A stretch of DNA of 32,677 nt from contig JAHQWA010000475.1 in assembly GCA_019634045.1 (NCBI GenBank), forward strand, positions 1-32,677, given 5' to 3'. Under the pieces are notes generated by a model. It saw nothing but the letters and a program-made list of their open reading frames with translations, had not been told where the DNA came from and did no database searches. A program made the position numbers and the translations under genes. Shown in pieces: positions 1 to 8,656 of the stretch. Every line of letters begins with the position of its first letter. The first letter of the stretch is position 1. Source of the stretch: Saprospiraceae bacterium (lineage in GTDB: Bacteria > Bacteroidota > Bacteroidia > Chitinophagales > Saprospiraceae).

Positions 1-1
1 A

Positions 2-1039
2 GGAGATGTTGATCCGATTAAGGCGGCCACCCTTAAATTGCCGTATTCTGACGAACGCGTGATTCACTTCGGATTGGTTCCTCGAGCCCACCGGAGCATC
101 TTTGTGATTAACGAATTGCCCGATTTACAGGCGCGTATTCAAGTGTCTTTATTTAATATGTTGCAAGAAGGAGATATCCAGATTCGAGGATTCAAGCTTC
201 GTTTACCATTAGATATCCAGTTCTTGTTCACCGCCAACCCAGAGGATTACACCAATCGAGGCAGCATCATCACGCCGCTAAAGGATAGAATTGAAAGCCA
301 AATCTTAACGCACTATCCGAAGTCCATAGAAATAGCATTAGCCATTACGAAGCAAGAGGCTTCCTTGACGGCAACGCAAAAGGAAGAAGTCGCTGTCCCC
401 GATCTCTTGGAGATTCTTTTGGAACAGATTGCGATGGAAGCACGTGAGAGTGAGTTTGTAGATGAAAAAAGTGGAGTTTCGGCACGTCTGAGTATTTCCG
501 CCTACGAAAACCTGGTCAGTACCGCAGAACGTCGCATGCTGATTAATAAAGAAAAGACCACCCAGGCTCGAATCACTGACTTTTGGGGAGTTGTTCCGGC
601 TATCACAGGAAAGATAGAGTTGGTTTATGAGGGCGAGCAGGAAGGTCCCTACAATGTGGCGATGGCACTGATGGGCCGAGCTATTAAGAAAATGTTCCTA
701 GATCATTTTCCTAATCCCGATAAATTGAAGCGTGGACAAGAACGGGACCCATTCGGGACTATCCGTGCTTGGTTTGCTGGAGGAAATAGTATTGATTTGT
801 TGAATGATGCTAGCGACAAGGAATTTGTCAAAGTATTGGATGGTGTAGCTGGACTTCGTAAATTAGTAGAATCAAGTTTGAAATTGAAAGGAGATGCTGC
901 TATTCCGTACATGGAGTTGGCTCTACATGGGCTAGCAGAATTCGATGTGATCAATAAGGATATCCTAGAATCAAGTTTATCCTTCCGTGATCTTCTAGCT
1001 AATATGCTGGATGATGACGATCTTTTCGGGGACTCGTAG
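2..1039 (+). CDS. Magnesium-chelatase-type AAA+ ATPase, 5'-truncated
   Basis: This frame is open from base 2, so the gene begins left of the window; the first ATG/TTG-like codons inside it are not a credible start. The visible 345 residues begin inside the AAA+ core. A Walker-B-like strand (SIFVINELPDL) is followed by the sensor-1 segment FLFTANPEDYTNRG and by a PLKDRIE stretch, the order seen in Mg-chelatase ChlI/MoxR-type ATPases. After the core comes a helical region with a long C-terminal part ending in an acidic tail (MLDDDDLFGDS). The family remodels protein complexes using ATP, but the substrate of this member cannot be read from the sequence. The threonylcarbamoyl-AMP synthase-like gene follows after 17 nt, so the two may be cotranscribed. 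The Walker A part lies outside the window. Confidence 0.8.
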   Translation, partial: GDVDPIKAATLKLPYSDERVIHFGLVPRAHRSIFVINELPDLQARIQVSLFNMLQEGDIQIRGFKLRLPLDIQFLFTANPEDYTNRGSIITPLKDRIESQILTHYPKSIEIALAITKQEASLTATQKEEVAVPDLLEILLEQIAMEARESEFVDEKSGVSARLSISAYENLVSTAERRMLINKEKTTQARITDFWGVVPAITGKIELVYEGEQEGPYNVAMALMGRAIKKMFLDHFPNPDKLKRGQERDPFGTIRAWFAGGNSIDLLNDASDKEFVKVLDGVAGLRKLVESSLKLKGDAAIPYMELALHGLAEFDVINKDILESSLSFRDLLANMLDDDDLFGDS

Positions 1040-1056
1040 GTAGAAATAGAAAAGCG

Positions 1057-1668
1057 ATGTTGTTAAAGATCAATCCAGATAATCCAGAAGGACGCAAAAT
1101 TAAGCAGGTGGTTGACATCCTCCAAAATGGCGGAGTGATCATTTATCCCACCGATACTGTCTATGGCTTGGGTTGCGATATATTTAACCCTAAAGCCGTA
1201 GAACGGATCTGTCGGTTGCGTGGATTAAAGCCGGAGAAAGCAATGCTATCCTTCATCTGTAAGGATATAAGTCAGATCGCCGAGTACGCCTTTCAGATTG
1301 ATAATGATGTCTTTAAGACCTTAAAACGCAATTTACCGGGTCCTTTTACCTTTGTCTTGAAATCCAATAACCAGGTGCCAAAGCTTTTCAAAAACAGGAA
1401 GCGCAGCATCGGAGTTCGGATTCCAGATAATGGTATTGCGCAGGCGATAGTGCAAGAATTGGGTCGACCCATTCTTTCTTTATCCCTCAAGTCAGATGAC
1501 GAAGTTTTGGAATATTTCACAGATCCAATTGACATCTTTGATGACTTCAAAAAACTGACGGATGTGGTGATCGATGGAGGAATCGGGACGAATGTTCCTT
1601 CTACGGTGGTGGACTGCATGGGGGATGAGATGGTGATCCTTCGTCAAGGGGCAGGAGAATTGACCTGA
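1057..1668 (+). CDS. Sua5/YciO/YrdC family protein (probable threonylcarbamoyl-AMP synthase or YciO-like)
   Basis: The 203-residue protein is a single YrdC-like domain. Near the N-terminus it has GGVIIYPTDTVYGLGCD, the family's nucleotide/threonine-binding signature, followed by RLRGLKPEKAMLSFIC, a variant of the KxRxxxKP motif, then LPGPFTFVLK and, near the C-terminus, PSTVVDC. These are the standard landmarks of the fold. TsaC/Sua5 enzymes make threonylcarbamoyl-AMP from threonine, bicarbonate and ATP for the t6A modification of tRNA; the short length and the altered K(x)R(x)KPEKAM motif resemble YciO, whose role is less certain. No C-terminal Sua5 domain is present. The start ATG lies 17 nt after the upstream ATPase gene, and a perfect 16-bp hairpin follows the stop. 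Confidence 0.85.
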   Translation: MLLKINPDNPEGRKIKQVVDILQNGGVIIYPTDTVYGLGCDIFNPKAVERICRLRGLKPEKAMLSFICKDISQIAEYAFQIDNDVFKTLKRNLPGPFTFVLKSNNQVPKLFKNRKRSIGVRIPDNGIAQAIVQELGRPILSLSLKSDDEVLEYFTDPIDIFDDFKKLTDVVIDGGIGTNVPSTVVDCMGDEMVILRQGAGELT

Positions 1669-1695
1669 GCCTGTTTTCTAGATGACATAAAATGT

Positions 1696-1733
1696 GAAGG
1701 GCAAATATACCAATATCGGTATATTTGCCCTTC
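1696..1733 (+). terminator. Perfect 16-bp hairpin after the YrdC-family gene
   Basis: Bases 1696-1711 are perfectly complementary to 1718-1733, with a 6-nt loop. It lies 28 nt after the stop codon and before the TonB receptor gene. The right arm is followed only by TTG, so there is no clean T-run; termination is the likely role but some other RNA-level role is possible. Confidence 0.7.
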
Positions 1734-1837
1734 TTGCAATTAGAGCATGTTTGGCGATCGCTTTTCCACCCAAAGTGTAACGGCCAAATATGCACTTAGC
1801 CTGCCGGGGAACCCCTCGGTTTCACTAGAAAAGAAAT

Positions 1838-4168
1838 ATGATTGTACGAATACTCTTCTTTAGCCTAGTACTTACCTTTAGTCTTACCAAGCTTGATGCC
1901 CAAGCTATTCTTCGGGGAAATGTTTATGATCAGGAAACGGGAGAACCCATTGCTTTTGGCACGGTTCGACTGCTGAACACAGACATCGGTACCAATACAG
2001 ATCTGAATGGTTTCTTCAGCCTGGGCAATGTTCCAGCTGGGCAGTACACGATCTTGCTAACCTACATTGGCTATGATAGTCTTACACAATCCGTACAATT
2101 GCAGGACGGCAAGATAGCCTATCGACAACTACGCCTGCAACCTAATGCGGTGAATCTTACCACGGTGGACGTTTCGGCCGAGCGAGAGCGGGCTAGGTCC
2201 GATATACAAGTATCCCAGTTAACCGTCACACCCAAGCAGATTCGTTCTTTGCCCTCCACCGGTGGGGATGCTGACATTGCTCAATATCTGCCTGTCTTAC
2301 CGGGTGTTATCGTTTCTGGGGATCAAGGAGGGCAGCTATATATCCGTGGAGGGTCTCCGGTGCAGAATAAAATACTTTTGGACGGAATGACCATTTACAA
2401 TCCCTTTCACTCCATTGGGTTTTTCTCCGTATTCGAAACCGAAACCATTCGAAGCGTGGATGTTTTGACGGGAGGGTTTAATGTAGAGCATGGAGGCAGA
2501 ATCTCAGCCGTAGTAGACATTAAGACCCGGGAGGGAAATAAGAAAAGACTTTCGGGCCTGGTGTCTGCTAGCCCCTTCCAGGCCAAGGCGCTAATCGAGG
2601 GCCCAATCATCCCCTGGAATGAGGATCGAGGAAATAGTATTTCTTTCTTATTCACGGGCAAACATTCCTATCTAGATCAGACCTCACCATCCCTGTATGC
2701 TTATGCCGTGGATACCAGTTATTACGCATTTGCTACAGCTGATACTACTTTGGCTGGATTGGCTGATGACATCGGTTTACCGTTCAGTTATACGGATTGG
2801 TACGGCAAGCTCTCTATGGTCGGAGGGAATGGCAGTCAACTCAATCTCTTTGGGTTTAACTTCGTGGATGCCTTTGACTTTGCAGGTTTAGCAGCGGTTG
2901 ATTGGACGACTAGTGGGGCCGGTGCCAATTTCACTCTAGTACCGCCAAATTCTAATATTGTAATGGATGGCTTGATCTCTTTTTCCTCCTATGACATCAC
3001 CTTAAAAGAGGGAGACGCAGCCCCCCGGAAAAGCGGAGTGACTAGCTTCGGTGCTCAACTCAACTTCAAATACTTTGGCAATAATAATCAATTGAACTAT
3101 GGATTTGAGGTCAACGGATTCAACACGGATTTCTCTTTTGAAAATTTTATCGGCCTAGACTTTGAGCAAAGAGATTTTACTACAGAATTGTCCGGCTACT
3201 TCAAGTATAAGCAGGAGATTGGTAACCTGATCATTGAGCCAGGAGTCAGGCTTCAGTTTTATGCCTCACAATCGGCTTTTAGCTTCGAGCCTAGGATGGG
3301 GATTAAGTATAAAGCCAGTGATAACTTGAGATTTAAAGCCGCTGGAGGTTTCTATTCTCAAAATCTCATTTCCACGGTGAATGAATCCGATGTGGTCAAC
3401 TTCTTTGTGGGCTTTTTAGCTGGGCCAGAGGAATCATTGTTTAGACCCGGGACTTTTGACCCAACTAACCATCGCTTGCAAAAATCGGCTCATGCCGTCG
3501 GGGGCGTGGAATACGATGTCAGCCGAAGTTCTACGCTCAATGTAGAACCCTATTACAAGCGATTTTCTCAGTTAATAAGTATAAATCGGAATAAATTAAG
3601 TGCCACAGACCCGGATTTTGCAGTGGAAACAGGAAATGCGTACGGGATAGACTTTTCTTATAAATATGAGAGCCCCGCCTGGTACTTATGGCTGACCTAT
3701 TCTTTGGGATACGTAGATCGCTTCGATGGCGAGCAGACTTACTTCACCATTTTTGATCGCCGGCACAATATTAACGCACTAACGACTTATCAATTTGGGC
3801 GAGATAGAAGCTGGGAGGCGAGCTTGAGGTGGAACTTCGGCACGGGCTTCCCTTTTACCCAAACCCAAGGTTTTTTCCAGGAGATTGGATTTGACCAGAT
3901 CTTAGTGGAAGATATTTTGCAAGGTAATTTTGACCTCGGAACGATTTTAGCCGAAGAACGAAATGGCGGTAGGCTTTCTACCTATCACCGATTGGACGCT
4001 TCCGTGAAAAAACGGGTAGAACTGGTCGGAAGTAGTTTCATGGAGATCGTCGCTAGTGTTACGAATATATATGATCGAGAGAATATCTTTTATTTGGACC
4101 GCATCACGAACACACGAGTAAATCAATTTCCAATTCTGCCGAGTGCATCCATCAAAATCGGCTTCTAA
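1838..4168 (+). CDS. TonB-dependent outer-membrane receptor with carboxypeptidase-regulatory-like domain
   Basis: This 776-residue protein starts with a typical signal peptide (hydrophobic residues about 3-18, cleavage after LDAQA). Residues about 24-105 form a carboxypeptidase-regulatory-like beta domain (ILRGNVYDQETGEPI...GYDSLTQSV), common at the N-terminus of Bacteroidota receptors. The plug follows at about 125-235 (ALPSTGGDAD-like segment, YIRGGSPVQNKILLDGM, YNPFH, GGFNVEHGG), then a beta-barrel of about 540 residues with alternating aromatic strands that ends in SIKIGF, a C-terminal aromatic as expected for an outer-membrane barrel. Such receptors import substrates using TonB energy. 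There is no SusD partner beside it, so a glycan-import locus is unlikely; the substrate is unknown. It converges with the cytochrome c gene, with only 5 nt between the two stops. Confidence 0.9.
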   Translation: MIVRILFFSLVLTFSLTKLDAQAILRGNVYDQETGEPIAFGTVRLLNTDIGTNTDLNGFFSLGNVPAGQYTILLTYIGYDSLTQSVQLQDGKIAYRQLRLQPNAVNLTTVDVSAERERARSDIQVSQLTVTPKQIRSLPSTGGDADIAQYLPVLPGVIVSGDQGGQLYIRGGSPVQNKILLDGMTIYNPFHSIGFFSVFETETIRSVDVLTGGFNVEHGGRISAVVDIKTREGNKKRLSGLVSASPFQAKALIEGPIIPWNEDRGNSISFLFTGKHSYLDQTSPSLYAYAVDTSYYAFATADTTLAGLADDIGLPFSYTDWYGKLSMVGGNGSQLNLFGFNFVDAFDFAGLAAVDWTTSGAGANFTLVPPNSNIVMDGLISFSSYDITLKEGDAAPRKSGVTSFGAQLNFKYFGNNNQLNYGFEVNGFNTDFSFENFIGLDFEQRDFTTELSGYFKYKQEIGNLIIEPGVRLQFYASQSAFSFEPRMGIKYKASDNLRFKAAGGFYSQNLISTVNESDVVNFFVGFLAGPEESLFRPGTFDPTNHRLQKSAHAVGGVEYDVSRSSTLNVEPYYKRFSQLISINRNKLSATDPDFAVETGNAYGIDFSYKYESPAWYLWLTYSLGYVDRFDGEQTYFTIFDRRHNINALTTYQFGRDRSWEASLRWNFGTGFPFTQTQGFFQEIGFDQILVEDILQGNFDLGTILAEERNGGRLSTYHRLDASVKKRVELVGSSFMEIVASVTNIYDRENIFYLDRITNTRVNQFPILPSASIKIGF

Positions 4169-4173
4169 TGGGA

Positions 4174-4584
4174 TTAGTCCTCCTTGCAGCTTTTCAGCAT
4201 AGCGCGAACATCCTCTAATTTCACGTACGGCAAATCATCGTACCATGCCTCATTTATATAATTGAGAATATTGGTGATTTCAAATTCAGTCAATTTGTCG
4301 GTGCCGGGCATGGGCTGATTGTACGTTCGACCATTGACCTCCAGCGGTCCTTCCATCCCATAGCGGATTAAACAGGCACTTTCGATCACATGGTCTCTAT
4401 AATAATCGGCCTGTGCGAGTGGTGGGATAAGTCCTTCCAGACCACTCCCATCATCCATATGACAATTGGCGCAAAAGTTTTCATACAGGATTTTTCCTTG
4501 CTGGAAGGGCGTCTCCTTACAAGCATTGAATGACAAAAAGCAAGCAAAAAGAGCTAGGCAAAATATTCCACTAATAAGTCGCAT
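4174..4584 (-). CDS. Cytochrome c lipoprotein (class I-like)
   Basis: The 136-residue protein has a lipoprotein signal peptide with lipobox LSFNAC (lipidated Cys at residue 22). The mature part carries one haem c site, CANCH at residues 38-42, shortly after it DGSGLEGLIPPLA, and a candidate Met axial ligand in PMPGTDKLTE (Met92), followed by the usual C-terminal helix (FEITNILNYIN). It is thus a small periplasm-facing monohaem cytochrome anchored by lipid. The gene lies 51 nt downstream of an SCO-type copper chaperone gene on the same strand, and the pair probably forms one transcript. This arrangement suggests a role in electron transfer near a cytochrome c oxidase, though no oxidase genes are in the window. 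Confidence 0.9.
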   Translation of the reverse strand: MRLISGIFCLALFACFLSFNACKETPFQQGKILYENFCANCHMDDGSGLEGLIPPLAQADYYRDHVIESACLIRYGMEGPLEVNGRTYNQPMPGTDKLTEFEITNILNYINEAWYDDLPYVKLEDVRAMLKSCKED

Positions 4585-4635
4585 ACACTTTCTTTAGGTT
4601 AGGAATGACCCACAAAACACAATGATAGCCCAACT

Positions 4636-5277
4636 TTAGTCAACTTTCTTTTCTTCTGCTAAAAGTTGCTCAATTTTGACGATAAACTGATCTACTTCAT
4701 CTGGATTGGTACCATTGCAGAATGCTCGGATATGTTTTTCCTGGTCCACGAGTACTAATCGCCCACTGTGATCTAGTCCTTCGGGGACATCCGCGTTTTC
4801 TATGACGATATTGAAATAGTCATCGGCAATATCGTACAACTCAGATTTTTCTCCAGTTACGAAATGCCATCGCTCGCTACTCACCCCCAAGTTGCTGGCG
4901 TAATGTGCCAGCTTAGCCACCGAGTCTCGTTTAGGATCTATCGTGTGCGAAAGCAAGGCTAAACCAGGCTCGGCTTCGAAGTGGTCATGAATTTTGAGCA
5001 TCTGCTGCGCCAATTTAGGACAGATAGTAGGGCAGGATGTGAAAAAGAAATCCGCGACGTATGCCTTGTTGCTAAATGTTTCAGGTCTTACTAATTGGCT
5101 GTCTTGATTAATAAATGAAAAGCTTGGTATGGTTTTGTAAACCAACTCACCATCTTTTTCGATTTGGCGATTCAGAATAGGAAGATCCTTTCCTCCGGAC
5201 CCACAATTAACCAGGTTGATCGACATTGATAACAGCAGAGTCATATATATCCACCGATAAGGGCTTGAATTTTTCAT
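4636..5277 (-). CDS. SCO1/SenC family copper chaperone lipoprotein
   Basis: I chose the ATG at 5277 rather than an in-frame one at 5343, because only this start puts a signal peptide (MKNSSPYRW..., lipobox LVNC, lipidated Cys25) at the N-terminus; the protein is then 213 residues. The thioredoxin-like SCO fold shows its copper site: CPTIC (Cys82 and Cys86, a CxxxC motif in FFFTSCPTICPKL) and a conserved His170 in GLDHSGRLVLVD. SCO proteins deliver copper to the CuA site of cytochrome oxidase or act as thiol-disulphide reductants. It lies directly upstream of the cytochrome c lipoprotein gene in a likely two-gene operon and is divergent from the DASH cryptochrome gene. Confidence 0.9.
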   Translation of the reverse strand: MKNSSPYRWIYMTLLLSMSINLVNCGSGGKDLPILNRQIEKDGELVYKTIPSFSFINQDSQLVRPETFSNKAYVADFFFTSCPTICPKLAQQMLKIHDHFEAEPGLALLSHTIDPKRDSVAKLAHYASNLGVSSERWHFVTGEKSELYDIADDYFNIVIENADVPEGLDHSGRLVLVDQEKHIRAFCNGTNPDEVDQFIVKIEQLLAEEKKVD

Positions 5278-5590
5278 GCTATTCGTAAGGATTTTTACAT
5301 TTGCGAGCCAAAGAAATAAACTTACCTCAGAATGACAAACCAAATGAGCCCTTCTTTGTTGTACAGTAAACTGTGATATTGTGCCAGTAAGGAGGGATTT
5401 CCTTACCTTTCGGTGTTTAAATTCTGCCTTGTAGGAAAAAAAAATTAGATCACCCGATCATCACCTATTTCAGAATTTCGGCTGCATCTGCGCTGTTATC
5501 TTGCTATCCCTAGTGGATACCGCAAAAACTACTTAGAGAGAACAAGTAATGTGCCGGATGGCTTGAAGGAGACTTTCAAAAGCCCTGACT
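5278..5590. other. Divergent intergenic region, 313 nt
   Basis: This region separates the SCO gene (minus) from the DASH cryptochrome gene (plus). Apart from one candidate plus-strand promoter at 5379-5411, I see no open frame with a credible product, no tRNA-like fold and no strong repeat. Both genes presumably start transcription within it. Confidence 0.6.
5379..5411 (+). promoter_or_regulatory. Candidate Bacteroidota-type promoter for the DASH cryptochrome gene
   Basis: TTG at 5379-5381 is followed after 22 nt by TACCTTTC at 5404-5411, one mismatch from the phylum's -7 consensus TAnnTTTG. It would give a long leader of roughly 170 nt, which lowers confidence. Confidence 0.35.
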
Positions 5591-7030
5591 ATGCAACAAA
5601 AACGAGCTATTGTCTGGTTCCGACAGGATTTACGTCTTCACGATAACGAAGCACTGACCGATGCGTTAAAAAGTGCAGAGGAGGTTATTCCCGTCTACAT
5701 TTTTGATGAGCGAACTTTTGCAGGTACAACAAAGTTTGGTTTCCCTAAGACTGGTAGCTTCCGAGCGCAATTCATTATTGAAGCGATACACGACCTGCGT
5801 GAGAATTTGCGGAAGCTTAATAGTGATTTGATTGTTAGAGTCGGGAAACCGGAAGAGATTCTTTTCGATCTGGCGCTGCAAGTTAAATCTAGCTGGGTAC
5901 TCTGTAATCGAGAACGGACGAGAGAAGAAGTAGAAGTGCAAGATGCGCTAGAGCAAAACTTATGGTCTATAGGTCAAGAGGTTCGTTTCTTCCGGGGAAA
6001 AATGTTGTACTATACTGCCGATCTGCCATTTCCCATTCACCACACGCCAGATACCTTTACGCAATTTCGCAAGGAAGTAGAAAGATTTGTGTCCGTTAGA
6101 GCCCCTTTGCCAGCGCCACACGAACCTTTCAATAGCTTGACGGTCCGAATCGAGGCTGGAGAAATTCCTACCCTAGCTGATTTCGGATTATCGCAATGCG
6201 AGGATGAAGCCAAAGCGCCTATTCTCTTCAAAGGAGGGGAAACTAGCGGTATGGAACGACTTCGACATTTCATTTGGGAAACTAAGTCTATCCAAACGTA
6301 TAAGCAAACCCGGAATGGGCTGCTAGGGGAAGACTATTCCTCTAAGTTTTCTGCCTGGCTAGCGCAAGGATGTCTTTCCCCGAAGTTGATCTACCAGGAA
6401 ATCAAGAAGTTTGAAGAGCAGGAGGTGGCCAACGATTCCACTTATTGGCTATTCTTTGAGTTAATGTGGAGAGATTTCTTCCGTTTCATGGCAAAAAAAC
6501 ATGGCAATAAGATCTTTTTGAAGGGCGGAATTAAAGGTGAGGTAAATGAGCAATGGGTAGAGGATAGAGAACTCTTGGAGCGATGGATTGACGGGGAAAC
6601 GGGCGTACCTTTTATCGATGCCAATATGAAGGAGTTGAAGCGCACCGGGTTCATGTCCAATCGAGGACGACAGAATGTAGCCAGTTTTCTTGTAAAAGAC
6701 TTGAAGGTGAATTGGCAGTTGGGGGCTGATTATTTTGAATCCATTCTTATCGATTACGATCCTTGCAGCAATTACGGCAATTGGAATTACATCGCTGGAG
6801 TAGGAAGTGATCCCAGAGAAAATCGATACTTCAATATTATTACCCAGGCGAAGCGATACGATCCACAAGGGGCTTATGTGAAACATTGGCTACCAGTGCT
6901 TGAGGTCCTACCGCCGACCAAGGTCCATCAGCCCGACTTATTGACTGAACCCGAACAGGAGGGTTGGCATTTACTGATCGGACAAGACTATCCAAAAGCG
7001 ATCTTTAGTACCTCCAAATGGGCTTCATAG
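5591..7030 (+). CDS. DASH-type cryptochrome / photolyase
   Basis: The 479-residue flavoprotein has an N-terminal photolyase antenna domain (IVWFRQDLRLHDNEAL at about residues 7-22) and a C-terminal FAD-binding domain from about 215. Features typical of the DASH branch are GNWNYIAGVGSDPREN (about 396-411), RYFNIITQAKRYDPQGAYV and the FFELMWRDFF segment with Glu290/Trp293. Likely electron-transfer tryptophans are present at about 322, 375 and 398. DASH proteins use blue light and reduced FAD to repair cyclobutane dimers, mainly in single-stranded or loop DNA, and may also signal. A second, class I photolyase lies 5.5 kb downstream. No other repair gene is adjacent. The next gene, a DoxX-like protein, begins 123 nt later. 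Confidence 0.92.
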   Translation: MQQKRAIVWFRQDLRLHDNEALTDALKSAEEVIPVYIFDERTFAGTTKFGFPKTGSFRAQFIIEAIHDLRENLRKLNSDLIVRVGKPEEILFDLALQVKSSWVLCNRERTREEVEVQDALEQNLWSIGQEVRFFRGKMLYYTADLPFPIHHTPDTFTQFRKEVERFVSVRAPLPAPHEPFNSLTVRIEAGEIPTLADFGLSQCEDEAKAPILFKGGETSGMERLRHFIWETKSIQTYKQTRNGLLGEDYSSKFSAWLAQGCLSPKLIYQEIKKFEEQEVANDSTYWLFFELMWRDFFRFMAKKHGNKIFLKGGIKGEVNEQWVEDRELLERWIDGETGVPFIDANMKELKRTGFMSNRGRQNVASFLVKDLKVNWQLGADYFESILIDYDPCSNYGNWNYIAGVGSDPRENRYFNIITQAKRYDPQGAYVKHWLPVLEVLPPTKVHQPDLLTEPEQEGWHLLIGQDYPKAIFSTSKWAS

Positions 7031-7098
7031 CTCAACCGCATTAACAGCCGTTTAACAATTATTCACAGAATATTATCAAAACTCCTTTTGATTCCTGC

Positions 7099-7106
7099 TA
7101 TATTTG
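7099..7106 (+). promoter_or_regulatory. Candidate -7 element upstream of the DoxX-like gene
   Basis: TATATTTG matches the Bacteroidota -7 consensus TAnnTTTG exactly and lies 48 nt before the start codon. I see no clear TTG or TTTG element at the expected distance upstream, so this is only a partial promoter match. Confidence 0.4.
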
Positions 7107-7153
7107 GGGCTGATCTATTCTTCGATATGCGGAGAAGGTAAAAATACTGTACA

Positions 7154-8644
7154 ATGACACTTGGTAAATTGATCCTAATAATAGGAATCGCAGCTTTAGT
7201 ACTCACCCTGATCGTTCACTTTGCTTTTAAGAAGGTTAAAAACTGGCCCATGAGCTATCTGCAAAATTTTGCAGGGGCCTTATTTATTTTTTCGGGTTGG
7301 GTCAAAGCGATCGATCCCTTAGGAACCGCTTACAAGATGGAGCAATACTTCGCGGAGTTTGAATCCACTTTTAGTGAGACCTGGTTCTCCTTCTTGGCAC
7401 CTTTGTTCCCTTGGCTTTCTAATTATGCGGTAGGTTTCTCCGTATTTATGATCGTCTTAGAAATTGCGCTAGGCGTAATGTTGCTATTGGGGGCTATGCG
7501 GAAGTTTACAGCTTGGGTCTTTTTTGCCATTGTATTCTTCTTCACCTTCTTAACGGGTTTTACTTTCTTGACGGGCTACGTTCCAGATGGAGTTAATTTC
7601 TTTCAGTTCGGACAATGGGGCCCTTATGTGGAGACCAATATGAAGGTTACGGACTGTGGCTGTTTTGGGGATTTTCTTAAGTTGAAACCCAAGGTATCTT
7701 TTCTCAAGGATGTATTCTTGATGATACCAGCCATTCTTTTTATTCTAGCTTACAAGCAAAAACATCAATTGTTTAACGCAGGCACCAGGCTGTTAATCAC
7801 AGGACTGACAGTAGGCGCTGTGGGTTTGTATTGCTTCAGTAACTTCTCTTGGGATCTTCCTCATACTGATTTTCGCCCATTCAAGGAAGGCGTAAATGTG
7901 GCGGAGCGAAAGGCTATGGAGGCAGAAGCAGCAGCAAATGTGGAAATCTTGGCCTACAAGATGACTAATAAGGAATCTAAGGAAGTGGTCGAGCTACCCT
8001 TTGACCAATACATGAAGGAATTCAAGAAATATCCAAAAGAAGAGTGGGATTTGGAACAAGTGAGATCAGAGCCGGCCATTGAAGCTACTAAGATTAGTGA
8101 TTTTGAAGTGAGCGATGAGAATGGAGAGGAAGTCACGGAAGACATCTTAAGTCAACAAGGATACAGCTTCATGATTGTTGCTTACCGATTATACGGTATC
8201 GACGGCACAGAAATTCAACTGGTAACAGATACGGTTTATCAGATAGATACCGTTCAAATAGCTCCGGACTCCTTCCGCCTTGAACGATCCGTGGTCGCTA
8301 CGAACAAGCGGCAACAGCAGATCGATATCTACAATTGGGAATCTGCCTATATGAAGCCCTGGGTTGATATTGTGAATCCGATTATGGAGGCAGCAGAAAA
8401 GGACGGCCATCGTACCTTTGCTATTACGGCCTACTCTGATTATGGCCGGATCGATGACTTCCGCCATGCCACGCAAAGCGCCTATCCGTTTTACACCGCT
8501 GATGATATTCTGCTAAAGACTATCGTTAGATCAAATCCAGGCCTGGTGCTATTGCATAATGGCCAAATTATTAAGAAATGGCATTATAAGAAGTTGCCCT
8601 CGTATGATGATATTAAATCCGATTATATATTAACCGGAAATTAA
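7154..8644 (+). CDS. DoxX-like (BT_3928-type) membrane protein with C-terminal thioredoxin-like domain
   Basis: The 496-residue protein has about six hydrophobic segments in its first 230 residues (about 4-24, 36-50, 91-114, 119-141, 183-200, 212-230). The context FSGWVKAIDPLGTAYKMEQYF is typical of Bacteroidota DoxX-like proteins of the BT_3928 type, as is the cysteine pair in TDCGCFGDFLKLKP (Cys168 and Cys170). A soluble part from about 245 to the end has the strand/helix order of a thioredoxin-like fold (YSFMIVAYRLYG, KPWVDIVNPIMEAAE, FAITAYSDY, NPGLVLLHNGQIIKKW) but no CxxC. Its biochemical role is unknown; the DoxX/MauE relatives suggest a link to disulphide or quinone chemistry. A hairpin terminator follows the stop. 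Confidence 0.8.
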   Translation: MTLGKLILIIGIAALVLTLIVHFAFKKVKNWPMSYLQNFAGALFIFSGWVKAIDPLGTAYKMEQYFAEFESTFSETWFSFLAPLFPWLSNYAVGFSVFMIVLEIALGVMLLLGAMRKFTAWVFFAIVFFFTFLTGFTFLTGYVPDGVNFFQFGQWGPYVETNMKVTDCGCFGDFLKLKPKVSFLKDVFLMIPAILFILAYKQKHQLFNAGTRLLITGLTVGAVGLYCFSNFSWDLPHTDFRPFKEGVNVAERKAMEAEAAANVEILAYKMTNKESKEVVELPFDQYMKEFKKYPKEEWDLEQVRSEPAIEATKISDFEVSDENGEEVTEDILSQQGYSFMIVAYRLYGIDGTEIQLVTDTVYQIDTVQIAPDSFRLERSVVATNKRQQQIDIYNWESAYMKPWVDIVNPIMEAAEKDGHRTFAITAYSDYGRIDDFRHATQSAYPFYTADDILLKTIVRSNPGLVLLHNGQIIKKWHYKKLPSYDDIKSDYILTGN

Positions 8645-8656
8645 AGACTTAAAATG

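Noticed and set aside
38-40. TTG at 38 as a start for the AAA+ ATPase
   Set aside because: The upstream codons remain open and the domain core is already under way, so the gene is cut by the window edge.
5278-5343. Longer SCO protein start at 5343 adding 22 residues
   Set aside because: The added residues precede the lipoprotein signal peptide and would bury it; the ATG at 5277 gives a normal signal and lipobox.
6461-6886. 141-codon open frame on the minus strand inside the DASH cryptochrome gene
   Set aside because: It lies wholly opposite a conserved coding region, has no recognisable domain, and is best explained as a shadow frame.
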